DNA of 31,807 bases, taken from NCBI GenBank assembly GCA_934630705.1, contig CAKTWP010000022.1:1-31807 (forward strand). The letters run 5' to 3'. The DNA is from an uncultured Clostridia bacterium. Lineage in GTDB: Bacteria; Bacillota; Clostridia; Christensenellales; Aristaeellaceae. Every line of letters starts with the position of its first letter. Within the stretch, counting starts at the first letter, position 1. The position numbers and the translations under genes are program-made. This document shows, piece after piece, positions 16,716 through 27,095 of the stretch. A model generated the notes under the pieces. The model had not been told where the DNA came from. It saw nothing but the letters and a program-made list of their open reading frames with translations, and did no database searches.

Positions 16716-16733
16716 ACAATTCGATGCTGTCAC

Positions 16734-16761
16734 AAAAGGAGCGCATGAATGCGCTCCTTTT
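16734..16761 (+). terminator. Perfect hairpin with T-rich arm after pgi
   Basis: AAAAGGAGCGCAT (16734-16746) and its exact complement (16749-16761) are separated by 2 bases, and CTTT follows. It is the better candidate for the pgi terminator. Its core GGAGCGCAT equals the right outer arm of palindrome element A. Confidence 0.65.
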
Positions 16762-16778
16762 CTTTATGCCTCATTGGA

Positions 16779-16933
16779 CCTTCCAAAGAAAGCCGTATGG
16801 AGTAAATAACTGTTCATCTTGCTTCGCCAATGCGTCCTGGATGCAGAGAAAACATTTTGTGTTTCTTTTTCCATCTGGGATGCATTGTTCATGGAGCAAA
16901 GAAAAGTTTCATCCATACGGCTTTCTTGGAAGG
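16779..16933. repeat. Nested inverted repeat around palindrome element D
   Basis: The ends 16779-16800 (22 bases beginning CCTTCCAAAG) and 16913-16933 (21 bases) are inverted copies differing by one inserted A. Inside them lie weakly complementary stretches and then the palindrome at 16829-16886. The whole span could fold as one hairpin, like a degenerate MITE or a long bidirectional terminator. Confidence 0.7.
16829..16886. repeat. Two-tier intergenic palindrome, element D
   Basis: Outer arms AATGCGTCCTGGATG (16829-16843) and 16872-16886 pair at 12 of 15 positions, with an A-rich inner strand (GAGAAAACA) facing a T-rich one (TGTGTTTCTTTT). It sits between convergent genes. Its outer arm resembles elements A, B and E. 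Confidence 0.75.
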
Positions 16934-16998
16934 AGGCGCGATGGAAACCATTTATGGCCACAAAGAACGGTTCCCAACGCAATAATAGTGCCTCTTTC

Positions 16999-17706
16999 TT
17001 ACAGTTTCCCGGAGATAACGCCGGCAAAGAAACCGTCGCTCATGAATACGGGGGCCAGCTTGCTGGCGTCCAGCAGTTGATTGAATGCATCCAGGGGAAG
17101 AACCGTGTTGATGATGGGCAGCAGCAGGAAGATCACATAGAGAATCATCGCGCCGCGCACCAGGCCGAACGCACCGCCCGCCAGCCAATCCAGCTGCTTG
17201 AGCAGCGGCAGCCGGAATACATGCTGAATCAGGCTCACCAGCAGCGACAGCACCAGATAGCATACCGCAAAAACGGCGATAAAACACAGCACATTCACCG
17301 CCACGGCCACCACCGTGTTGGACACATAATCGTTGACTGTGGTCAGGCCCGTGCCCGAAAAGGCGCGGGTCCTCAGATTATTTTCCAAGATTTTGCTGAT
17401 GGAATCAGGCAGGGAAACGCTGCTGAGCACCCGGGACAACACGCTGTCATTGAGCTGCTCCACCGGCGTAGAGGCCAGATCGTAATCGCCCACCCGGGCA
17501 ACCGCGTCGGTATAGGTGGCAAGGGTGGAGGAAACGCCCTCGTTCCCGCTGACAATGGCGGACAGCTGCGGCCCAAAGCTCATGGCCAGCGCAAAGGAAA
17601 TCAGGCAGCAGGCTACGGACAGCACCGTATGCATAAACCCGCGATACAGCCCATAAATCACGCTGACGCCCAGCACCACCAGGATCGCAATATCAATGAT
17701 ATTCAC
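16999..17706 (-). CDS. cvpA: CvpA family membrane protein
   Basis: A 235-residue CvpA-family protein with an N-terminal hydrophobic helix, NIIDIAILVVLGVSVIYGLYRGF, which matches the usual start of the family, and three more membrane segments (about 22-42, 140-160 and 180-205 by eye). A central soluble loop covers roughly 50-120. CvpA was named for colicin V production in E. coli; its direct role is unclear, with links to envelope stress and purF-operon expression. I chose the GTG at 17706 because AGGTGA lies 8 bases before it and the protein then begins like its relatives; a GTG four codons upstream (17718) is the alternative. It follows lepA by 78 bases and is probably in its operon. Confidence 0.82.
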   Translation of the reverse strand: MNIIDIAILVVLGVSVIYGLYRGFMHTVLSVACCLISFALAMSFGPQLSAIVSGNEGVSSTLATYTDAVARVGDYDLASTPVEQLNDSVLSRVLSSVSLPDSISKILENNLRTRAFSGTGLTTVNDYVSNTVVAVAVNVLCFIAVFAVCYLVLSLLVSLIQHVFRLPLLKQLDWLAGGAFGLVRGAMILYVIFLLLPIINTVLPLDAFNQLLDASKLAPVFMSDGFFAGVISGKL

Positions 17707-17784
17707 GCGTTTTTTCACCTCATCCGTGATAGCTTTCCTTATGAAAACGAGGCAGCGCCGGAGAATATTCCCAGCTTGCGAAAA

Positions 17785-19593
<1,809 letters not shown>

Positions 19594-19625
19594 GGGCGGT
19601 TCCTCCTTTATGCTTTAACTGGATC

Positions 19626-19654
19626 ATTATAAAGGAAAAACAGAAAAAAGGCAA
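19626..19654 (-). promoter_or_regulatory. Sigma-A promoter for lepA-cvpA
   Basis: On the minus strand TTGCCT (19649-19654), a 17-base T-rich spacer and a perfect TATAAT (19626-19631), 32 bases upstream of the GTG start. Confidence 0.7.
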
Positions 19655-19696
19655 ATGAATTCTGCCTGTATATGCTTTCTTTGCACAAGAATGCTG

Positions 19697-19725
19697 TTGC
19701 GCTTCCGCCCGTTTCGTGCGATAAT
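19697..19725 (+). promoter_or_regulatory. Promoter for the M18 aminopeptidase gene
   Basis: TTGCGC (19697-19702), a 17-base spacer ending in TGC, and GATAAT (19720-19725): an extended -10 with a moderate -35. The ATG at 19775 follows after about 50 bases. Confidence 0.65.
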
Positions 19726-19774
19726 AAAGGCGCTGGCAGCCGTTGGCCATGCCGGCAGAAGGAGAAGGATACGT

Positions 19775-21061
19775 ATGAATCAAAAGCTGTTTGATTTTAT
19801 CGCCGCCAGCCCCACGCCCTATCATGCCGTCGCGCATGTGGCCGGGCAGCTGGACGCAGCGGGATATACTGCGCTGTGCGAAAGCAGGGAATGGCATTTG
19901 GAGCCCGGAAAAGGGTATTATGTCACCCGCAACGGCTCCTCGCTGATCGCGTTCCGGATGCCGGAAGGCCCGTTCCGCGGCTTCATGATGACCGCCGCCC
20001 ATTGCGACAGCCCCTGCTTCAAGATCAAGGAAAACGCCGAGCTGACCGACGGCCACTATGTGCGCCTGTCCACGGAGAAGTACGGCGGCATGCTGTGCGC
20101 CCCGTGGATGGATCGGCCCCTTTCCATTGCCGGCCGCATCACTGTGCGCACGGACAAGGGCATGGCGGTAAAGCTGGTGGATCTGGGCGAGCCCACGGCG
20201 GTGATTCCCAGTGTGGCGATCCATATGAACCGCAGCGCTAACGACGGCGCGTCCTATAATCCGGCGGTGGATATGCTGCCCCTCTACGGGCTGGACAACG
20301 TAAAGGGCACCCTGCGCAGCCGGGTGGCCGCGGCGGCGGGCGTGAAGGAGGATGAAATCCTGACCACCGATCTGTTTGTCTATAATCCGCAAAAGGGCGT
20401 GCATTGGAACGGCTGCATTTCCGCGCCCCGGCTGGATGATCTGCAATGCGCATTCGGCGCGCTGGAAGGCTTCCTGCAGGCCAAGGCGGGGCAGAGCCTG
20501 CCGGTTTACTGCCTGTTTGATAACGAGGAAGTGGGCAGCACCACCAAACAGGGCGCCGCATCCACCTTCCTGCCCGATACGCTGGAGCGCATCGCTCAGG
20601 CAGTGGGGCTGCAGGGCAGCGCCTATCGTCAGGCTATCGCCAACAGCTTCCTGGTTTCCTGCGATAACGCCCACGCCGTGCATCCCAATCACGGGGAATA
20701 CATGGATAAGAACCATGCCGTGTATATGAACAGCGGCATTGTGATCAAATACAACGCCAATCAGAAATATACTTCTGACGCAGTCTCCGCCGCCATCTTC
20801 CAGCTGGTCTGCGAAGAGGCGGACGCGCCCTTCCAGCGGTACGCCAATCGGGCCGATATGCCCGGCGGCTCTACGCTGGGCAACATTGCCAACACGCAGG
20901 TGTCCTTGAATACCGTAGATATCGGTCTGCCTCAGTTGGCCATGCATTCCGCGTATGAAACGGCCGGCGATCAGGATACGGAATCCATGGTAAAGGCCCT
21001 GGCTGTGTTTTATAGCAAGGCGCTGGAAATGGATGAAAACGGCGTGTATCAGCTGATCTGA
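19775..21061 (+). CDS. M18 family aminopeptidase
   Basis: A 428-residue dinuclear-zinc aminopeptidase of family M18 (aspartyl aminopeptidase/ApeB group), which removes N-terminal acidic or other residues from peptides in the cytosol. Family features visible are FIAASPTPYHAV (8-19), TAAHCDSPCFKIK (73-85) with metal ligand His77, ISAPRLDDL (215-223), CLFDNEEVGS (246-255) containing the catalytic/metal Glu pair, SCDNAHAVHPN (295-305), and a terminal PQLAMHSAYE with His391 as ligand. I chose ATG 19775 because AAGGAG lies about 10 bases upstream; the in-frame extension of 40 codons covers the promoter. It is a single-gene unit. Confidence 0.94.
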   Translation: MNQKLFDFIAASPTPYHAVAHVAGQLDAAGYTALCESREWHLEPGKGYYVTRNGSSLIAFRMPEGPFRGFMMTAAHCDSPCFKIKENAELTDGHYVRLSTEKYGGMLCAPWMDRPLSIAGRITVRTDKGMAVKLVDLGEPTAVIPSVAIHMNRSANDGASYNPAVDMLPLYGLDNVKGTLRSRVAAAAGVKEDEILTTDLFVYNPQKGVHWNGCISAPRLDDLQCAFGALEGFLQAKAGQSLPVYCLFDNEEVGSTTKQGAASTFLPDTLERIAQAVGLQGSAYRQAIANSFLVSCDNAHAVHPNHGEYMDKNHAVYMNSGIVIKYNANQKYTSDAVSAAIFQLVCEEADAPFQRYANRADMPGGSTLGNIANTQVSLNTVDIGLPQLAMHSAYETAGDQDTESMVKALAVFYSKALEMDENGVYQLI

Positions 21062-21090
21062 TTTCGATTCCAAAGAGTACGTAAATATCC

Positions 21091-21147
21091 GCAATGCGCC
21101 CCGGAAAGGGAAGCAAGCAAATCGTGCTTTTGCTTCTCCCTCTCTGG
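21091..21147. repeat. Two-tier intergenic palindrome, element E
   Basis: Perfect 12-base outer arms (GCAATGCGCCCC at 21091-21102 and its complement at 21136-21147) enclose imperfect inner arms AGGGAAGCAA and TTGCTTCTCCCT. It sits between convergent genes and is followed by TGTTTT, so it could also terminate the plus-strand transcript. Its outer arm resembles elements A, B and D. Confidence 0.82.
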
Positions 21148-21244
21148 GGCGCATTGCTGTTTTAAAAGTGGTCTGCTTTAATTGGTTTTCGGGTGGACGC
21201 TGGAGGGGGCTTTAGGCGCAAGAGCCTCCTCCCGCATTATTGCT

Positions 21245-22975
21245 TTAAACATATCGTTGGCTTTCCACATCGAATACCCCGCGCGTGGTCACGCGGAGGG
21301 AAGGGATCACCGTCAGGCTCATGAACGACAGCGTCATGAACGGATCCACCCCGGGGCTGACGCCCAGCACCCGGGCTTTTTCTTTGGCATTTTCCAGCCG
21401 GTCATTCACCTTTTCCAGCGGCTGATCGCTGATCAGCCCCCCAATGGGCAGCGGCAAATCCGCCATCAGCTGCCCATCCGCCACCACGGCAATGCCGCCG
21501 CCCATGGCCTTGACATGATTGATGGCCAGGGCCAGATCCGCATCCGATGCGCCCACGGCAATGATGTTGTGGGAATCATGGGCAATGCTGGTGGCCACCG
21601 CGCCTTTTTTCAGGCCGTAACCGGTGAGATACCCCATGCCCAGATGACCGGTGCTGTGATGGCGCTCCGCCACGCAGATTTTCAGAATATCCTGGCTCGG
21701 ATCGGCCTGAGCGGAAACGCCCAGATTACGCGTCACCAGCTCGCCTGGAATCAGCCCCAGCCGGCCCAAGGGCCGGTGGCAGCGCAGCTGATCGGGCGTG
21801 ATGTCCGCCAGATGGAAGGTATCTCGGGCGGCGGCCTCCAGCGTGAAGGGCACCTCGGGATTGGGAAAATCAAGCGCCTTGCCGCCCTGTGCAACCACCT
21901 TGCCTTTCTTAATGACCGTTTGAATTTCAAAATTTCGGAAGTTGTCAAAAATCACAAAATCCGCCAGATAGCCCGGCGCAATGGCGCCCTTGTTATTCAT
22001 CAGGAAATACCGGGCGGCATTATGACTGGCCACCTTCATGGCAATGATGGGATCAACGCCCAGACTGATAGCACTTTTAACGATGTAATCGATATGCCCG
22101 CCGTGAAGCAGATCACTGGGATGCTTGTCATCGGTGGCAAACATCAGCCGGGAATAATACTGCTGGTTCATCAGCGGCAGCAGCGCCTTGAGATTCTTTG
22201 CGGCCGTTCCCTCCCGAATCATGATAAACTGCCCTTTTTGCAGCTTTTCCAGCGCGTTTTCAAAGGTGAAGCATTCATGATCGGAATACACCCCGGCGGC
22301 GATATACGCATTCAGCGCCAGCCCGGACAGGCCGGGCGCGTGGCCGTCGATCTTCTTATGATGTGCCTGGGAGCAGAGAATCTTCTGCACGGCTTCCGGC
22401 GCCTGATGAATCACGCTTACATAATCCATCATTTCCGCCAGCCCCAGCACCCGGGGATGCTCGAAATAGGGATCAATGGCTTTGTAGTCCAGCTCCGCGC
22501 CGCTCTCATCCTGAGGAGCGGCAGGCACACAGGAAGGCAGCATGAAATGCACATCCACCGGCAGCCCCGCGCTGGCGGCCATCATATAATCAATGCCCTT
22601 GAGCCCCATCACGTTGGTGATCTCATGGGGATCGGTGATTACGGTGGTGGTGCCATGCGGGGAAACCGCCTTGGCGAACTCCCAGGGGGAGACCAGCGCG
22701 CTTTCCAGATGAATGTGGGCATCAATGAAGCCAGGGCTTACGATGTTGTCGGATACGTCCATTTCCACATCGCCCTGATACTTGCCCATGCCCACAATCA
22801 GTCCTTCCGCCACGGCAATGTCTCCATGACAGAATTCGTTGCTGAACACGTTGAGGTACGTGGTGTTTTTCAGCACCAGATCCGCCTTTTCCTCTCCAGC
22901 GGCCACCCGGATCACCCGCTGCTTTTTCTCCAGCTTGCGCTGCACCTTTTCAATATACGTCTCGTTGGGAAGCAT
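21245..22975 (-). CDS. ade: Adenine deaminase
   Basis: A 576-residue adenine deaminase of the amidohydrolase superfamily (AdeC type), converting adenine to hypoxanthine and ammonia in purine salvage. Metal-site motifs are PGFIDAHIHLE (81-91) with His87 and His89, GHAPGL (211-216) with His212, SDHE (231-234) with His233, and ATDDKHPSDLL (280-290) with the catalytic Asp. The C-terminal cap includes GMGYLTGYGLKKGAVATSIAHDSHN, typical of the family. I chose the ATG at 22975, preceded by AAAGGAGG; a longer frame reaching 23038 overlaps the upstream gene and lacks a ribosome site. It lies 59 bases after the NlpC/P60-like gene on the same strand and is probably co-transcribed. No purine riboswitch is visible in the short gap. 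Confidence 0.96.
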   Translation of the reverse strand: MLPNETYIEKVQRKLEKKQRVIRVAAGEEKADLVLKNTTYLNVFSNEFCHGDIAVAEGLIVGMGKYQGDVEMDVSDNIVSPGFIDAHIHLESALVSPWEFAKAVSPHGTTTVITDPHEITNVMGLKGIDYMMAASAGLPVDVHFMLPSCVPAAPQDESGAELDYKAIDPYFEHPRVLGLAEMMDYVSVIHQAPEAVQKILCSQAHHKKIDGHAPGLSGLALNAYIAAGVYSDHECFTFENALEKLQKGQFIMIREGTAAKNLKALLPLMNQQYYSRLMFATDDKHPSDLLHGGHIDYIVKSAISLGVDPIIAMKVASHNAARYFLMNNKGAIAPGYLADFVIFDNFRNFEIQTVIKKGKVVAQGGKALDFPNPEVPFTLEAAARDTFHLADITPDQLRCHRPLGRLGLIPGELVTRNLGVSAQADPSQDILKICVAERHHSTGHLGMGYLTGYGLKKGAVATSIAHDSHNIIAVGASDADLALAINHVKAMGGGIAVVADGQLMADLPLPIGGLISDQPLEKVNDRLENAKEKARVLGVSPGVDPFMTLSFMSLTVIPSLRVTTRGVFDVESQRYV

Positions 22976-23034
22976 CGCGATTCCTCCTTTGCTTTTTTCA
23001 TAAGGAAAAGGCTGCTCAAGGCAGCCTGAGGGCG

Positions 23035-23907
23035 TCACATTCTAAACCAGCACCAGGAAGTGGCTCCAGGCAGATCCCACACCGTGAGCATATACCGGCC
23101 CTCATCGATCAGGAAATAGGAATAATCCTTTTTCTGCATCGTTACCTGCTCAGGCGCTTTTTCCAGGGGCACCCCCAGAATGGATACGCATACGCCGCCG
23201 TCCGTTGGCGTGCAATCGCCGTATTTCTGCTTGTTTTCCGCAATGAATTGGGCAAAACGCTCACCATAGAAGGGATTTGGCCCGCAGTGAATCACCAGCG
23301 GATAATCCAGATAATCCGCCAGCTGGGGCGCTTCCTCCGCCGTGAAGCCATAATCGGAAAGGGTACCGATATACATCATGATGTGCCGCGCCCCGTGCTT
23401 GGCCACCAGCAAATCGCCCACCTGCAAATACTGATACAGATCGCAAAAGAAGGGCACCTTTTCCCCGTCCCGGTGGGTGAACACATAGTTTTTCGCGTAC
23501 TGCTGATAAAGCAGAATCATGTTGGAAAGGGTGTCATGCCGGGGCTTTCCCGCCTCGCGATAGACCCAACGGGTGAACCCGGAGCAATCCAGCCCGTAAA
23601 TGTATTTCTGCCCTTCCCGATAGTATTTCGTGGTTTCCAGGCAGGCTTTTTTGCAATAGTCCGGGTATCTGCTGAACAGCAGATGCTTGTCGTCGTTTCC
23701 GCCAAAGAAATAAGGCACGCCCTGGGGGAATCTGGCTTCAATTTCCGCGCCCGTCAGCGCATTATAGCGCAGCAGAAAAATATTGTCCTCCTCCAGCAGC
23801 GAAAAGGCTGCGTCCAGCACGGGCGCTCGCTCCACCTGCGCCTGCCCGCCCCAGACAATCCCCCAAAGCAGAAGCCCCAGCGCCAGAAAAACGGCGGCTT
23901 TTTTCAA
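23035..23907 (-). CDS. Secreted NlpC/P60-like cysteine hydrolase
   Basis: A 290-residue exported protein. An N-terminal hydrophobic segment (3-23) is a signal peptide or membrane anchor. The catalytic part has YGLDCSGFTRWVYREAG (104-120) with nucleophile Cys108, then GDLLVAKHGARHIMMYIG (164-181) with His175, and VIHCGP (205-210) with His207 as a likely third residue: the Cys-His-His layout of NlpC/P60 peptidoglycan endopeptidases. A long insert precedes the Cys, and about 80 extra residues follow, so it is not a minimal P60 domain. The start is TTG at 23907 with AAAGGAAG 7 bases upstream. Its promoter resembles that of the DEAD-box gene. It likely cleaves cell-wall peptides. Confidence 0.8.
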   Translation of the reverse strand: MKKAAVFLALGLLLWGIVWGGQAQVERAPVLDAAFSLLEEDNIFLLRYNALTGAEIEARFPQGVPYFFGGNDDKHLLFSRYPDYCKKACLETTKYYREGQKYIYGLDCSGFTRWVYREAGKPRHDTLSNMILLYQQYAKNYVFTHRDGEKVPFFCDLYQYLQVGDLLVAKHGARHIMMYIGTLSDYGFTAEEAPQLADYLDYPLVIHCGPNPFYGERFAQFIAENKQKYGDCTPTDGGVCVSILGVPLEKAPEQVTMQKKDYSYFLIDEGRYMLTVWDLPGATSWCWFRM

Positions 23908-23946
23908 ACGGCATCTTCCTTTCCTTTGCTCTGTGAGCATAGGGAT

Positions 23947-23976
23947 ATTATACCGTAGAATGCCCTTTTCGGTCAA
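23947..23976 (-). promoter_or_regulatory. Sigma-A promoter for the NlpC/P60-like gene
   Basis: On the minus strand TTGACC (23971-23976), an 18-base spacer and TATAAT (23947-23952). Bases 23966-23985 match 12347-12366 at 19 of 20 positions, sharing the -35 and its flanks with the DEAD-box promoter. Confidence 0.78.
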
Positions 23977-24012
23977 TCCTTTGCGCCGCCGCTTTCCTTT
24001 TTTTCGGTTTTA

Positions 24013-24021
24013 TGCTATGAT
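24013..24021 (+). promoter_or_regulatory. Extended -10 promoter for topB
   Basis: TGC followed by TATGAT (24016-24021), with only a weak -35 (TTTCCT, 23993-23998). GAGGAG at 24036-24041 and an ATG at 24048 follow. Confidence 0.6.
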
Positions 24022-24047
24022 AGAGGCTGGAAAGCGAGGAGCAGCGC

Positions 24048-26195
24048 ATGATTGTAGTGGTGGCGGAAAAGCCCAGCGTGGGCCGGGATATTGCCCGGGT
24101 GCTGAAATGCATGGGCAAGGGCGAAGGCTTTTTGCGGGGCGAATCCTATATTATCACCTGGGCCGTGGGCCATCTGGTGGCCTTGTGCGAGCCGGACGAG
24201 GTGGACGAAAAATATAAGAAATGGCGCATGGAGGATCTGCCCATGCTGCCCGCGCATATTCCCACCAAGGTGCTGCCCAAAACCCGTTCGCAGTTTACCA
24301 TCATTAAAAAGCTTATCAACGCCGACGACACGGAGCGCCTGATCTGCGCCACGGACGCAGGGCGGGAGGGAGAGCTGATTTTTCGCCTGATTTATCAGCA
24401 GGCCAAATGCAAAAAGCCGGTAGACCGGCTCTGGATTTCCTCCATGACCGATGAGGCCATTCGTGAAGGGTTCGCATCGCTGAAAAACGCTGCGGAGTAC
24501 GATGGGCTGTATCGCAGCGCGGCATGCCGCTCACAGGCGGATTGGCTGGTTGGCATGAATGCCAGCCGGGCGTTCACGCTGCGCTTTGACGCGCTTTTGT
24601 CCATCGGACGGGTGCAAACGCCCACACTGGCCATTCTGGTAAAACGGTATCATGAAATTGCCGATTTCAAGCCCGAGGAATACTTCACCCTCACCGCGGA
24701 TTTCGGGGACTATTCCGGCCAATGGTTTGACCCCAAAAACGAGGACGAGAAAAAGAATAACCGCATTCCTGATAAGGAAACCGCGGACCAGCTGGCCAAG
24801 CTGGTGCGGGGCAAAGAGGCGCAGGTGCAGAGCGTCACCGCCGAACCCAGGAAAGAGCTGCCCCCTCAGCTTTACGACCTGACCTCCCTGCAGCGGGACG
24901 CAAACCGCAAGCTGGGCTTTACTGCGGATAAAACCCTGAAGCTGGCTCAGGAGCTCTATGAAAAATGGAAGGCGGTCACATATCCCCGCACCGACAGCCG
25001 TTATCTGCCTATGGACACGATCGGACGGGCCAAGCTGACGTTGCAAAAGCTGCCGGGGGCCTATCAGCCCCTTGTGCAGGGCATTCCCTGGGGCGAGGAG
25101 GGCAAACTGCCTTTTTCCCGGCGGATATTCGATAACGCCAAGGTGTCCGATCACCATGCGCTGATTCCCACACCTCAGACCGCACCGATGGATAAGTTGC
25201 CTCCCGACGCGGCAAAGCTGTTTGATATGATTGCCCGGCGCACCATCGCCGCCTTCTACCCGGCCTACGAATACGACGCAATCAAGGTGATTACGGGCTG
25301 TCAGGAACAGGCGTTCCGATCCACAGGCAAAGTGGTGCGGATCAGCGGATGGAAGGATGTTTATCCTGCCGACGACAAGGAGCCGGATGCACTGCCCGCC
25401 CTGGCGGAGGGAGATCTGCGCATGGTGCAAAAGGCGGCTGTAAAAAAAGAGACCACCAAGCCTCCGGCACCCCATACGGATGCATCCCTGCTGGCCGCCA
25501 TGGAAAATGCGGGACGGGATTTGGAGGATGAAAAGCTGCGAGAGCAGATGAAGGGCTCCGGCCTTGGCACGCCAGCCACCCGCGCCGCCATTATCGAACG
25601 GCTGATTCAGGTGGGTTATGCCGCCCGGAAAGGCCGCGCGCTTCATGCCACGGAAAAAGGCGTGTCCCTGATCGCCATCGCGCCGCCGGAAATCGCATCG
25701 CCGGAAACCACGGGGAAATGGGAACTGGCGCTGGACGAGATCGCCCGGAATCAGCGGGACACAGAACGCTTTATGCAGGGCATCCGCAGCCTGAGCACGT
25801 TTCTGGTGCAGTATGCCAGGGATACCAAGGTGCAGGCCACGTTCCCGGAGGAGATGCGCCGAAAGGGGAAAGGCCGGGGGAAAGCGTCTGCCCATGTGAG
25901 GGCAGTGGAGGGAGCCCAATGTCCCCTGTGCGGCAAGCCTGTACAGGAAAATGCCAAGGCCTTCGGCTGCTCCGGCTGGCGGGATGGCTGCCATTTCACG
26001 TTGTGGAAGGATGGGCTGGTGCGTGGCGGCGGGCCGGCGCTCAGCGAAAAACTGGTGCAGCTGGTGCTGGAAAAACAGAGCGTTCGAGGTTCTACGGGCG
26101 TCATTCGACTGCAAAACGGGCAGCTTTCCTTCACCCCTAACGGCGATGAAGCACCAACAGTTTCCATGCCTATTGTTTATCAGAAAAAACAGTGA
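24048..26195 (+). CDS. topB: DNA topoisomerase III
   Basis: A 715-residue type IA topoisomerase of the TopB group, which decatenates DNA and resolves recombination intermediates. The Toprim domain has VVAEKPS (4-10) with Glu7 and ATDAGREGELIFR (101-113) with the metal-binding Asp. The strand-passage domain includes SIGRVQTPTLAIL (185-197) and the catalytic tyrosine motif YPRTDSRYLP (312-321) with Tyr312. Near the C-terminus a four-Cys zinc-finger-like segment begins CPLCGKPV and continues through FGCSGW to DGCHFTLW. Ribosome site GAGGAG lies 6 bases from the ATG. It is a stand-alone chromosomal gene without conjugative-element neighbours and is full length. Confidence 0.96.
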   Translation: MIVVVAEKPSVGRDIARVLKCMGKGEGFLRGESYIITWAVGHLVALCEPDEVDEKYKKWRMEDLPMLPAHIPTKVLPKTRSQFTIIKKLINADDTERLICATDAGREGELIFRLIYQQAKCKKPVDRLWISSMTDEAIREGFASLKNAAEYDGLYRSAACRSQADWLVGMNASRAFTLRFDALLSIGRVQTPTLAILVKRYHEIADFKPEEYFTLTADFGDYSGQWFDPKNEDEKKNNRIPDKETADQLAKLVRGKEAQVQSVTAEPRKELPPQLYDLTSLQRDANRKLGFTADKTLKLAQELYEKWKAVTYPRTDSRYLPMDTIGRAKLTLQKLPGAYQPLVQGIPWGEEGKLPFSRRIFDNAKVSDHHALIPTPQTAPMDKLPPDAAKLFDMIARRTIAAFYPAYEYDAIKVITGCQEQAFRSTGKVVRISGWKDVYPADDKEPDALPALAEGDLRMVQKAAVKKETTKPPAPHTDASLLAAMENAGRDLEDEKLREQMKGSGLGTPATRAAIIERLIQVGYAARKGRALHATEKGVSLIAIAPPEIASPETTGKWELALDEIARNQRDTERFMQGIRSLSTFLVQYARDTKVQATFPEEMRRKGKGRGKASAHVRAVEGAQCPLCGKPVQENAKAFGCSGWRDGCHFTLWKDGLVRGGGPALSEKLVQLVLEKQSVRGSTGVIRLQNGQLSFTPNGDEAPTVSMPIVYQKKQ

Positions 26196-26390
26196 ATCAA
26201 TTCGCTGCATTGGGAAAACTATTTCTGGAAGCAGCAATGAAGAAATTCTTTTATGGAATCGGCAGGCCATGAGCGTGGGCAAACAGCTGCCTGCCAACGG
26301 CTGAAACCGTTCTGCCAGAAGGCACTTTAACTTTCGAGCGCGGGATCGGCATTGATCTATAGGGCTGACGGCTTGTTTTTTGTGCATCAT

Positions 26391-26423
26391 AAAAGGCGGG
26401 GGAGATGAAACCCGCCGCCTTTT
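26391..26423. terminator. Bidirectional terminator between topB and lexA
   Basis: AAAAGGCGG (26391-26399) and its exact complement (26415-26423) are separated by 15 bases, and both strands end in a T-run. It lies 11 bases past the lexA stop and serves lexA; it can also catch topB transcripts. The gap 26196-26390 holds only weak stems. Confidence 0.8.
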
Positions 26424-26433
26424 TATATCCGCA

Positions 26434-27060
26434 TTATCTGCTCTTTTTCTTTCCCTCGGCATAGGTGCGATAAACAGCCACCACCCGGCCCACAATATCC
26501 ACCTTTTTTGTGTAGATCGGCCGCATGCGTGGGTTTTCCGGCTGCAGCCGGAACCGATCCGGCTCCTTAAAATAGCGCTTGCAGGTGGCCTCGCCGTCCA
26601 GCATGGCAATGATAATATCGCCGTTTTGGGCGGTTTGCTGCCGCTTGATAACCACAAAATCCCCGTTCATAATGCCGGCACTGATCATGCTTTCGCCCCG
26701 GATTTCCAGCACAAAATGCTCGCCCCGGCCCACCACGTCATCCGGCAGCGTCACGAAACCGTCCGCGTTTTCCTCTGCCAGAATAGGCGTTCCGGCGGCC
26801 ACCTTACCCAGCAGCGGGATGCGCTCCATCTGGGGCCGATCGTTTCGGGTCACATCAATGGTACGGGGCTTCATGGCCTCCCGATGAAGCAGCCCTTTTT
26901 TTTCCAGACGATTCAGATGGCCATGCACTGTGGATGTGGATTTCAAATCCACCGCCTGGCCAATTTCCCGAACGGAAGGCGAATACCCATTGACTTCAAT
27001 ATATTTTTCGATATAATCAAGTATGCGTTGTTGCGTGTCGCCGTGCGGCCGTCTCGCCAT
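26434..27060 (-). CDS. lexA: LexA repressor (SOS regulator)
   Basis: A 208-residue LexA. The N-terminal winged helix-turn-helix contains YSPSVREIGQAVDLKSTSTV, the DNA-reading region. The self-cleavage Ala-Gly is in KVAAGTPI (Ala89-Gly90), the catalytic Ser is in RGESM (Ser124) and the Lys in EATCKRYF (Lys161). It represses SOS genes until RecA filaments trigger cleavage. The start is the ATG at 27060, but its ribosome site is weak (GGAT), and an ATG four codons earlier at 27072 is possible. A strong promoter lies upstream, with a palindrome at its -35 that may be the autoregulatory operator. It is divergent from a small Cys-rich gene. Confidence 0.96.
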   Translation of the reverse strand: MARRPHGDTQQRILDYIEKYIEVNGYSPSVREIGQAVDLKSTSTVHGHLNRLEKKGLLHREAMKPRTIDVTRNDRPQMERIPLLGKVAAGTPILAEENADGFVTLPDDVVGRGEHFVLEIRGESMISAGIMNGDFVVIKRQQTAQNGDIIIAMLDGEATCKRYFKEPDRFRLQPENPRMRPIYTKKVDIVGRVVAVYRTYAEGKKKSR

Positions 27061-27095
27061 CGCAATCCACATCCATTTCTGATATTTTCATTTAT

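Larger units (their letters stand above)
16667..16998. other. 332-base gene-free gap packed with inverted repeats
   Basis: No credible gene lies here. In order the gap holds a 15-4-15 hairpin (16682-16715), a perfect 13-base hairpin (16734-16761), and a nested inverted repeat with 21-22 base ends (16779-16933) centred on palindrome element D (16829-16886). The remaining bases up to 16998 show nothing clear. Confidence 0.8.

Noticed and set aside
21182..23029. Plus-strand open frame (615 codons) opposite ade
   Set aside because: Shadow of the adenine deaminase gene; no ribosome site or domain.
22976..23034. A purine riboswitch upstream of adenine deaminase
   Set aside because: The gap to the preceding same-strand gene is only 59 bases and contains just a ribosome site.
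26196..26390. Possible small gene or RNA between topB and lexA
   Set aside because: Only weak stems (for example GGCAGGC with GCCTGCC) and no frame with a ribosome site.
24531..26657. Long minus-strand open frame (708 codons) opposite topB
   Set aside because: It runs across the terminator region and overlaps lexA; topB has intact catalytic motifs and the antisense frame has none.
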